DNA of 55,889 nt from Phycisphaerales bacterium (GTDB taxonomy: Bacteria > Planctomycetota > Phycisphaerae > Tepidisphaerales > Tepidisphaeraceae), in assembly GCA_028291615.1 (NCBI GenBank), contig JAQGHM010000396.1, positions 1-55,889 of the forward strand. The letters are read 5' to 3'. The position numbers and the translations under genes are program-made. Positions within the stretch are counted from its first letter, which is position 1. Each line of letters opens with the position of its first letter. Under the pieces are notes generated by a model. That model saw nothing but the letters and a program-made list of their open reading frames with translations. It searched no databases and had not been told where the DNA came from. Positions 41,110 through 47,833 of this stretch are shown here, one piece after another.

Positions 41110-41643
41110 ATGAAAGACTCCGACATCCTCATCCTCGAAGAGCCGCACCTTTCTCTAGGCGACCAGTTCTACCTCCCGCAGGTGCTCAAGGGCCTGGGCA
41201 CGACGATGAAGCACATGCTCAAGGTGCTGGGCGGCACCGACCGCGTCATCCAATACCCCGAAGAACGCCGCGAAGACATGCCCGTCGAAGACGGCGGCAT
41301 GCTCCTGCAAACCTACCGCGGCGTCCACCGCCTCAACAAGGACGAAGAAGGCCGCCCCAAGTGCGTCGCCTGTTTCATGTGCTCCACCGCCTGCCCCGCC
41401 CGGTGCATCCACATCGAAGCCGCCGAAAGCCCCTGGGACGACCGCGAAAAATACCCCCAGAAGTTCGACATCGACGAGCTCCGCTGCATCTACTGCGGCA
41501 TGTGCGAAGAAGCCTGCCCCTGCGACGCGATCGAACTCACCCACGAGTACGACATCGTCGGCCTGACCCGGCAGGAAATGATCTTCGACAAGGCCAAGCT
41601 CCTCAAAATCTACGACGAGACGGTGAAAGACGAACCGATGTGA
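41110..41643 (+). CDS. nuoI: NADH-quinone oxidoreductase subunit I
   Basis: A 177-residue 8Fe ferredoxin-type subunit that carries clusters N6a and N6b on the path to quinone. Both motifs are intact: CVACFMCSTACPARCIHIEA and CIYCGMCEEACPCDAIEL. It follows nuoH by 18 bases. No further nuo gene follows, so the remaining complex I genes lie elsewhere. Confidence 0.96.
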   Translation: MKDSDILILEEPHLSLGDQFYLPQVLKGLGTTMKHMLKVLGGTDRVIQYPEERREDMPVEDGGMLLQTYRGVHRLNKDEEGRPKCVACFMCSTACPARCIHIEAAESPWDDREKYPQKFDIDELRCIYCGMCEEACPCDAIELTHEYDIVGLTRQEMIFDKAKLLKIYDETVKDEPM

Positions 41644-41659
41644 CAAGCGGGGACCCACC

Positions 41660-41860
41660 TTGCAGTGGAAATGTACGGTATACTTCCGGCAGCCCGGCAA
41701 CACGCCCAAACGGCAACCTCCGGGTTGCCGTAAGAAGTACACCGGCCTCGGCGCGACCCGAAAGAAGGCGATTGCCGCAGCAAACGCTAAAGTCCCGCGC
41801 GGCTGCCAGGGTGCCGGACTCGGGAGCTACGGCCATCCGAATTGCAGGCGGATCTCATGA
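41660..41860 (+). CDS. Small basic Cys-containing protein, possible dsRBD-like half domain
   Basis: A 66-residue protein starting with TTG, with GCGGGGA upstream. Its stop overlaps the ATG of the ankyrin gene (ATGA at 41857-41860), which supports it being translated. WKCTVYFRQPG, then KKYTGLGATRKKAIAAANA resembles the beta-strand/loop/helix half of a double-stranded-RNA-binding domain; this is speculative. It has four cysteines and many Lys and Arg. A strong RNA hairpin lies inside (41710-41731). Confidence 0.5.
   Translation: MQWKCTVYFRQPGNTPKRQPPGCRKKYTGLGATRKKAIAAANAKVPRGCQGAGLGSYGHPNCRRIS
41710..41731 (+). promoter_or_regulatory. Perfect 9-bp RNA hairpin with a UCCG tetraloop
   Basis: ACGGCAACC, loop TCCG, GGTTGCCGT. 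In RNA the loop is of the stable UNCG class closed by C-G. It lies 66 bases after the nuoI stop within the small coding frame. It could shield the nuoI mRNA 3' end or attenuate downstream expression. There is no T tract after it. Confidence 0.55.
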
Positions 41861-42489
41861 CCGCAGTGATGCAGAATAAGCTCTCCCAACTCCAGCGAAT
41901 CGTGCGGCAATCGCGCGCGCAGCTTAAACGACTCGAGCAGGAACGCGCCGAACTGGAAAAGAAGCTCAAGCAGGTGGATGAAAGCATCGAAGCGATCGTC
42001 CAGTCCGATTCGTCGAAATTAATCCGAGCCGCCGAAAAGGGTGACCTGAAATTTGTTCGCGAACAACTCAAGGCCGGCGCGGATGCGAACGCGCGAAACG
42101 CCGATGGCGAACCTGTATTATTACTCGCCGTTTCTCTGCCAAACAATCTTGCGGTCGTCCGTGAACTGCTTAAAGCCGGCGCAACGGTGGACGAGACTGA
42201 TGAAACTGGCAACACCGCGCTCATCGTCTGTGCCCATGACGACTACCTCGCCATTGTCAAGGAATTGGTCAAGCGCGGCGCTAACGTGAACGCGAGGAAC
42301 CACGAAGGGGATACTCCTCTGACCAATGCCGCTTGCTGGGGCAGCGTCCAGGTTGTCAGGCACCTCCTTGCCCACGCCGCCGACCCAAGTCTGCCGGACG
42401 GACTTGACGTCCCCGCCGCCGAATTGGCGCGCCAGCACGGGCACACCGCCATCGTCCGCCTGCTCGAACGTGCTTCATCGCAGGCGTAA
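41857..42489 (+). CDS. Ankyrin-repeat protein with N-terminal coiled coil
   Basis: A 210-residue protein. Residues 1-50 are a coiled coil (LKRLEQERAELEKKLKQVDE). Four ankyrin repeats follow: AAEKGDLKFVREQLKAGAD, NNLAVVRELLKAGATVDE, DDYLAIVKELVKRGANVNA and GSVQVVRHLLAHAADP. No signal peptide, so cytoplasmic protein binding is inferred. The ATG at 41857 is preferred because it overlaps the upstream stop (ATGA); an in-frame TTG at 41842 is the alternative. Confidence 0.85.
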   Translation: MTAVMQNKLSQLQRIVRQSRAQLKRLEQERAELEKKLKQVDESIEAIVQSDSSKLIRAAEKGDLKFVREQLKAGADANARNADGEPVLLLAVSLPNNLAVVRELLKAGATVDETDETGNTALIVCAHDDYLAIVKELVKRGANVNARNHEGDTPLTNAACWGSVQVVRHLLAHAADPSLPDGLDVPAAELARQHGHTAIVRLLERASSQA

Positions 42490-42582
42490 TAACGCCAATT
42501 CGGTCCCGCTGGAACGCTCCATGTAGAATTTGACGCCAATTCGGCCGCCCTGCACCCGAACCTCATCTAATAAAGGAGACCC

Positions 42583-43386
42583 ATGCGCCGCCGCGATTTT
42601 CTCACCGCCTCCGCAGCCGCCTTCGTCGCCGCACCCATCTTCGCCCGCGCCCAGCAGGGCAACCCACCTGCCGGCCGCCAGTACTTCGAGCTCCGCACCT
42701 ACCACTTCGCCACCGCCGAAAAACAGTCCGCCTTCGAGAGCTTCCTCAAAGACGCCGCCATCCCCGCCTTCAACCGCGCCGGCGTCGAGCCCGTCGGCGC
42801 ATTCAAACCCCTGGCCAAGGACAATGCCCAGCTCAAGCTCACCGCCGATCCCCTCGACCTCTACCTCCTCCTCCCGCACAACGCACTAGATTCCTTCCTC
42901 TCGCTCCCCGCCAAGCTCGCCGCCGACGCCGCTTACCAGGAGGCCGGCAAGCCCATCCTCACCGCCCCCAAGTCCGACCCTGCCTTCGCCCGCTACGACA
43001 CCACTCTCCTCCTCGCCATGGAATCCGCGCCGCGCATCACCGCAACCGAAAAATCCGACACCCGCCTCTTCGAACTCCGCACCTACCAGAGTCCCAATGA
43101 AGAGCGCGCCGTCAACAAGCTCGCCATGTTCAACGCAGGCGAGATCCCCGTCTTCACCCGCGCCGGCATGACCGGCGTCTTCTTCGGCGGCGCGCTCGCC
43201 GGTGACAACCTCCCCAAGCTCACCTACATGGTCACCCACGACTCAGCCGACAACGTAAAATCCCACTGGTCCAATTTCGGCAAAGACCCCGACTGGAAAA
43301 AACTCTCCGGCAACCCCTCCTACAAAGACAACGTCTCCAAAATCATCAACATCTTCCTCCGCCCCATCGCCGGCTCGCAGATCTAG
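42583..43386 (+). CDS. Tat-exported NIPSNAP-family protein
   Basis: A 267-residue protein with a twin-arginine signal (RRRDFLTASAAAFVAAPIFA) and AAAGGAG before the ATG. Two NIPSNAP-like ferredoxin-fold domains follow, each starting with FELRTYHFATAEKQ and FELRTYQSPNEERA. The arrangement is common in planctomycetes, often as secreted proteins of unknown role. No catalytic residues can be named. Confidence 0.88.
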   Translation: MRRRDFLTASAAAFVAAPIFARAQQGNPPAGRQYFELRTYHFATAEKQSAFESFLKDAAIPAFNRAGVEPVGAFKPLAKDNAQLKLTADPLDLYLLLPHNALDSFLSLPAKLAADAAYQEAGKPILTAPKSDPAFARYDTTLLLAMESAPRITATEKSDTRLFELRTYQSPNEERAVNKLAMFNAGEIPVFTRAGMTGVFFGGALAGDNLPKLTYMVTHDSADNVKSHWSNFGKDPDWKKLSGNPSYKDNVSKIINIFLRPIAGSQI

Positions 43387-43468
43387 ACGCCGCTTCCGGC
43401 GGCACGCGTGACAATGCCGACTTGACCACCAAATGAGCAACCACGATTGTCGAACATGAGAAAACGCG

Positions 43469-43496
43469 TTTAGCCGGCTCGCTTGCGAGCCGCGTC
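43469..43496 (+). repeat. Palindromic REP-like element, copy 2
   Basis: TTTAGC, then CGGCTCGC-TT-GCGAGCCG (43475-43492), then CGTC. The same scheme is found at 2417-2445. It sits in the gap after the NIPSNAP gene and may act as a terminator or processing hairpin. Confidence 0.5.
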
Positions 43497-43544
43497 AAGG
43501 TGCGCACTGCTCAAATCGTGCGCCCTATTTAGTTGAGGCCAACC

Positions 43545-44246
43545 ATGCCCCGCTCCCTCATCCTGCTCGCGCTCACGCTCCTCCTCCTCGGCCTCGCCAC
43601 CCGCGCCGCCGACTCCTCCACCGGCGTCACCAAGACCATCCGCATCCCCGGCCACAACGACCTGATGCTCAACGTCCCCGACGGCTGGGACCTCGCCGTC
43701 CAGTACGAGGGTGGTGCCCCGCAGGTCTTCGTCCGCAAGCTCGGCTCCAAGGACACCGGCCTCTCGATCACCGTGCAAGCCTTCGCCAAAGGCGGCAAGA
43801 TCACCCCGGACGAGCACGCCCGCGCTTCGGTCGAGAACCGCGCCAAGGCCCTCCTCCCCCAACTCAAGGAAACCACGCTCGAATACAAGGAAATCAAAGG
43901 CAAAGAAGCCACCGGCTACTACTGCCTCATCACCCACAAAAAACCCGCCAAGGGCCAAGGCCCCCACGCCACCCTAGCCGCCGTCGCCGTCGGCGACGAC
44001 CTCCTCCTCACCTGCGAAGTCGCCCAGAAGTTCGAAACCGGCCCCTGGCAAAAACTCGCCCTGGACATCCTCCGCACCGCCACCCAAAAACCCGTCCCCG
44101 CCACCACCACCGCCCCCGCCGCGACCCGCCCGCGGCACCAGCGAAATAGCAGGCGCCAAAACAGGTGTCATAAGTCCAGTGGGTTCTCAATTTCGCAGCG
44201 GAGCGGCTTCGGCCCGTCGGATGACTTGAACGCGCCTACGGCCTAG
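43545..44246 (+). CDS. Secreted single-module PsbP/DcrB-like protein
   Basis: A 233-residue exported protein with a signal peptide (LILLALTLLLLGLATRA). The motif GHNDLMLNVPDGWDL matches the start of each module in the protein at 37591, so it is probably a single-module relative. The C-terminal 55 residues are Pro/Thr/Ala-rich, then basic, and the last 20 codons overlap the convergent gene at 44187; the tail may be non-native after an indel. The ATG at 43545 is used. Confidence 0.68.
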   Translation: MPRSLILLALTLLLLGLATRAADSSTGVTKTIRIPGHNDLMLNVPDGWDLAVQYEGGAPQVFVRKLGSKDTGLSITVQAFAKGGKITPDEHARASVENRAKALLPQLKETTLEYKEIKGKEATGYYCLITHKKPAKGQGPHATLAAVAVGDDLLLTCEVAQKFETGPWQKLALDILRTATQKPVPATTTAPAATRPRHQRNSRRQNRCHKSSGFSISQRSGFGPSDDLNAPTA

Positions 44247-44603
44247 CCAAAACATGGCCGCGGAGGCACCGAGGGCGACGACGCAGAACAGCCAGTCCGT
44301 CACGCGGATCCATATTTGAGTCCCATCGGCGCTCATTCGAAAGCCGGGTTGCAGGCTCATGCGGCCATTGTTTGCCCGCTGGTCGAGGTGCCATCCGCGC
44401 GTCGCCTCTCCCTGAGAAGACGCTCGCAACAGGTTAATGCCTCCCTCGTCCGAAGCTAGAGCAAGTTTTGTACGCTCGCCGTTCCAGACAATGGCATCGC
44501 CGGTCCGGACACTGCGCACCCACATAAAGCCGACGACGGCGCTGATGGCAAGCAATGTCCACGGTAGACAGGCGAACGCGCGGCGAATGAGGCGAGGCAA
44601 CAT
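44187..44603 (-). CDS. Small two-helix membrane protein without zinc ribbon
   Basis: A 138-residue protein with an N-terminal helix (LLAISAVVGFMWVRS, about residues 17-31), a periplasmic segment and a second helix (LFCVVALGASAAMFWLG, about 104-120) followed by an Arg-rich end. Its layout matches the protein at 35069 (helix, Gly-rich segment, helix, Arg patch) but it stops before the zinc ribbon. Function unknown. Its 3' end overlaps the convergent gene ending at 44246 by 60 bases. Confidence 0.6.
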   Translation of the reverse strand: MLPRLIRRAFACLPWTLLAISAVVGFMWVRSVRTGDAIVWNGERTKLALASDEGGINLLRASSQGEATRGWHLDQRANNGRMSLQPGFRMSADGTQIWIRVTDWLFCVVALGASAAMFWLGRRRVQVIRRAEAAPLRN

Positions 44604-44644
44604 ATCGTGATCCTAGCAATGCGCACCAACAGCGAACAGCGAAA

Positions 44645-44753
44645 ACCCGCGAGAGTCCTTATTCTTCTACGGCGAAGCCGCTTCACTCGGCCGTTTGACA
44701 CAGGGAAGCGACTTCGCCCCTCGGGCCCCGAGCGACCCGACAAGCCGGTGGAA
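44645..44753 (+). repeat. Dispersed repeat, copy B (short)
   Basis: Contains CGCGAGAGTCCTTATTC, GGCGAAGCCGCTTCA, GAAGCGACTTCGCCCCTCGG and GAGCGACCCGACAAGCCGG. It matches copy A read in reverse and copy C in the same orientation. It lies just upstream of the start of the gene at 44187-44603. Confidence 0.65.
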
Positions 44754-44804
44754 CGGCGTGCGGCGTCACCAGCGCGGCGGTCATCAGAATTCACTCGCTT
44801 GGCG

Positions 44805-45209
44805 TCAATCGTAGAACGACGGCGGCATGAACTCGCTCTCGAACCCGTCGCTGTCGAAGAAGCCCGGCGCGGTGCACGCGATGACCCCTGGCAGGATGAG
44901 CTGAACTTTGAAACCGTATCCCGGCGAGTTCTCGATGATGAAGTTGCCACCTTGTTCTTCCTGCCCGCGACGGAACGTGATCCGGTGTGGGAATTCGAAG
45001 TCAGACCGCGGGGACTTGTACCATTGGCACCTCCTGACCAGGCACTTGATCGCGACGAGGTCGGTCCACGTCACGCCGAAGGCCTTGAGCGCGGCCATCT
45101 TACGCATCAGACGGCGGGCACTCTTCCGATCCGAGGCGAGGAAGAAGGCCGAGACGACGTCCATGCTCGACCGGTTGCTCTGCTGCATTTGTTCGACGGT
45201 TTCGGCCAT
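44805..45209 (-). CDS. Hypothetical protein
   Basis: A 134-residue protein with no recognised domain. The N-terminal part is helical and basic (SDRKSARRLMRKMAALKAFG), and the C-terminal part reads as beta strands (GGNFIIENSPGYGFKVQLIL). Codon use looks native. The ATG at 45209 is taken as start because the upstream extension of the frame runs into dispersed repeat copy C. It lies between two copies of that repeat. Confidence 0.5.
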   Translation of the reverse strand: MAETVEQMQQSNRSSMDVVSAFFLASDRKSARRLMRKMAALKAFGVTWTDLVAIKCLVRRCQWYKSPRSDFEFPHRITFRRGQEEQGGNFIIENSPGYGFKVQLILPGVIACTAPGFFDSDGFESEFMPPSFYD

Positions 45210-45621
45210 TGGAGCCAGCCATATGATACGCAACTCGGGGTAGGCGGGCGATGAGTCGGTCCGACTGCCCAACCCGCAAGCCCCGGCGGGTCGGAAGGGT
45301 GAGCCGCCCCTTGGGCGAAGCGCGAGAGTCCTTATTCCGCCTGCCGTCCGTCCTGAGCTTGGCGAAGGGCGCAGCGGCTCCACTCCATCGCATGATCCAG
45401 GGGGGCGACATCGACCCTCGGGCCAAAGGGGGGGCCGAGCGACCCGACGGGGCCGGTCGAGCGGCTCGCGAATGCGTCCGCTTTATATTCGGATGGCCGC
45501 CGTTACAGATCCTCGGTACGCTTGAGGATGTGAGCCGCATCCGGCAGGTGTTGGAGGCTTGGTATCCCGCGCGGCCGGTCCGCGGGCCAGCCGCTAAATG
45601 GTAATCCGCTCCGGCTGAGTG
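45210..45621. other. Intergenic region with dispersed repeat copy C and a coding-like remnant
   Basis: Besides the repeat (45265-45465), bases 45475-45604 in the plus strand encode VRFIFGWPPLQILGTLED and RIRQVLEAWYPARPV before a stop. This looks coding-like, but no separate start is seen. It may be the end of a gene disrupted by the repeat. Confidence 0.35.
45265..45465 (+). repeat. Dispersed repeat, copy C (long)
   Basis: Contains AACCCGCAAGCCCCGGCGGG, GCGCGAGAGTCCTTATTCCG, GCGCAGCGGCTCCA, CGACCCTCGGGCCAAAGGGG and GAGCGACCCGACGGGG. It has the same block order as copy A reversed, with extra sequence in the middle (CTGAGCTTGGCGAAGGGC). Confidence 0.65.
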
Positions 45622-45861
45622 ATGCCCCGTGCAACCGTCCTAGTTCTGACTGATCACGAAGGCGAGTGGGAACTCGTCGAGGCGTGGCTTGAGCGGTGGC
45701 GCAGCAGGATGGCTGTTTGTCCGGGTGAGCCTTCCGGTTGTCTTTGCTGTGTTGCGTCTTGGGACGTCGATGCGCCGCAAGAAGCTCTGGATGAACTGCC
45801 CGCACGGCTGCTTGCTGGGAGCGATTGGGCGAGCGGCGGCGCGGCCGCACGAGAGGAATGA
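45622..45861 (+). CDS. Small hypothetical protein
   Basis: A 79-residue frame with ATVLVLTDHEGEWELVEAWL, then two close cysteines (GCLCCVASWD) and an acidic helix (EALDELPARLLAG). It looks like a genuine small globular protein, though the opposite strand is also open. A GTG immediately precedes the ATG. No family was recognised. Confidence 0.4.
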   Translation: MPRATVLVLTDHEGEWELVEAWLERWRSRMAVCPGEPSGCLCCVASWDVDAPQEALDELPARLLAGSDWASGGAAAREE

Positions 45862-46409
45862 GAACGGGTCAGGAATGGCCCATGGTACGGGACGCAAGTT
45901 ACGGGGACGCAACTAGTATCGGCTCCTCGTCTCGCGCGCCCGCCTTTTCCAGACCACGTCCGCCTGCACGTTCTCCCAATCAGCATTGCCAAGAATTCCC
46001 GCCACAAAATCAGAATTCGCTTGCCTTCAGCGGCGCATTGCGTTAGGATACTGTATGGTACGAGAAAGGGGGCCCAATGACCGCCGCTCGCGCTGTCCAA
46101 TCTACCCATGCCCGCCGCCGCGCCCGCACCGCACCCACAACTCCCCCCAACTCCCGCTCAGCCCGCGCAAACGCGTATTTCCAAACAAACCCAACCAACC
46201 CCGTTCTCACCCCCAAAAACCGCATTCCACGCTCCGCCGTCTTCTCCACCCGGCAAACAAACCCATTCAACAAACCCAACTCGGCCCGTCCGCCAACGCG
46301 TCAGGGCACAAGTGCAATGCGACAGAATGCGACGAAATGCGACATCTGCGCAAAACGCAATTTCGCACCCGCCCATCTTAACACTCGCCGGTTCTGCCCC
46401 TCGCTGACG
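45862..46409. other. Gene-poor region with C/A-rich low-complexity sequence
   Basis: About 550 bases. Near 46180-46295 it has repeated CAAACAAACCCA-type blocks (reading QTNPTNP, QTNPFNKP), a style of dispersed repeat in planctomycete genomes, and around 46314-46344 three AATGCGAC units. No gene is supported. Confidence 0.5.
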
Positions 46410-47555
46410 TTACTTCGCCGCCCCGCCGTAACCCTTCCACACGTACTCCAGCGCTTCGGGCAAAAGCTGTTGCTTCACCGCCCCGTCGCAATGCCCGGCG
46501 TTCCTGGCGAACACGAACTGGTAGTGATACCCCTTCGCCGCCAGGGCCTTGGCCATGTTCTCGTTCGCCAGCACCCAGTCGTGCATGTCATCGCGCATCA
46601 GGTTGGGGTTCAACAGGTCGCGGTCGCCGACCTGGAGGAAGATGCGCAGCGGCTTGGGCTCGCTATTGGGTATCAGCGTCTTGTGCAATTCCCACGCGCC
46701 GCCAGGCGTCTTCTCGTTCCACGGCCACTGCTGGTTGACGAACGTGCCCGACGTGGTCAGCACCCGGTGATACCACTCGGGGTGATACCAGGCCATGATC
46801 ATCGCGCAGCTCCCGCCCGAGCTGCACCCCATTGTCGCCCGGCCTTCGGGGTCCTTCGTCAGCTTCACGCCGCACTCCTTCTCCACAAGCGGCAACACCT
46901 CGCTCTCGACGAACTCGGCGTACAGTCCCGACATCGTGTCATATTCGAGACCGCGCTGGCTCCCCTGCGCGTCGCCGCTGCCGTTGCTGATCGAGATCGC
47001 GACCATCGCCGGCACACGTTTCGCCGCGATCAGGCTGTCGAGCGCCGTGAAGAGCGATTTGTCAGGCCCGTCCGCGCCAACGATGAAGGGCGCCTCGGTC
47101 CCCGCCACGTATCCCTTGGGCACGTAAACCGCCACCTTGCGCGTGTACGGCGCGGCGTGGCTGGTCGGGACGTCGAGCTTGGCCGGGTTGTTCGGGTCCA
47201 CCGTTCCGAACTTGTCACGCGCGATGCCGGGATAGATCTTGCTGTCCGTCGACTTCATCGTCAGGTTAAAGATCTGCCCCTGCGGCGTCCCATCAGGCGC
47301 GGTCATCTCCGGCGCACGCTTGTGCGTCGGTCCGATGATGAAGTTCCCATCGACATCCGCCGGCGGCACCGCCCCGTCTTCCAGCTCCTTCGCCTCGACA
47401 TATCCGGTGGTTTTCGGGTCACGGGCGGGCTGCGCGGGCCGAGCCGCGCGCGCCGGCGTCGCCGGTGGCTTGGCTGGCGTGTCGGCCGCAAAGGTCGCGG
47501 CGCTGAGGGCCAACGTTGCGAGCCACAATCCGACGCATGACAGTTTGGTGTTCAT
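46410..47555 (-). CDS. Secreted alpha/beta-hydrolase esterase (enterochelin esterase-like)
   Basis: A 381-residue protein with a signal peptide (GLWLATLALSAATFAADTP), an Ala/Pro-rich linker, an N-terminal beta domain, then an esterase of the Fes/esterase D type. The nucleophile is in GCSSGGSCA, the probable acid in QVGDRDLLNP, and the histidine in NAGHCDGA. Fes-like enzymes cleave iron-siderophore esters, but many relatives act on carbohydrate esters, so the substrate is open. The start at 47555 begins the signal peptide; an upstream ATG at 47612 is less likely. Confidence 0.85.
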   Translation of the reverse strand: MNTKLSCVGLWLATLALSAATFAADTPAKPPATPARAARPAQPARDPKTTGYVEAKELEDGAVPPADVDGNFIIGPTHKRAPEMTAPDGTPQGQIFNLTMKSTDSKIYPGIARDKFGTVDPNNPAKLDVPTSHAAPYTRKVAVYVPKGYVAGTEAPFIVGADGPDKSLFTALDSLIAAKRVPAMVAISISNGSGDAQGSQRGLEYDTMSGLYAEFVESEVLPLVEKECGVKLTKDPEGRATMGCSSGGSCAMIMAWYHPEWYHRVLTTSGTFVNQQWPWNEKTPGGAWELHKTLIPNSEPKPLRIFLQVGDRDLLNPNLMRDDMHDWVLANENMAKALAAKGYHYQFVFARNAGHCDGAVKQQLLPEALEYVWKGYGGAAK

Positions 47556-47833
47556 CAATGTGCCGCCAGTTGAGTTTGAAATGGAGTTCGTGATCAAGTT
47601 GATCACCCTCATGGGAAGGGCATTGCACCGGAAAACTCTCGATCAAACAAGGCGAACAGGTCATGTTATGTTGGCGAGTCGCCGGGTGGTGTGTCTTCGC
47701 GTGCGTTTCGGCGGAAGTGTTTTATCCGTTCAATTCTGCGGCGAGCGATTGTGATGGAAGAAGACCCACCGTAAGCGGCGGGCTATGTGGCCGGCGTCTT
47801 GCGCGACGTTGCCGGTTCGGCAATGGAGGACGG

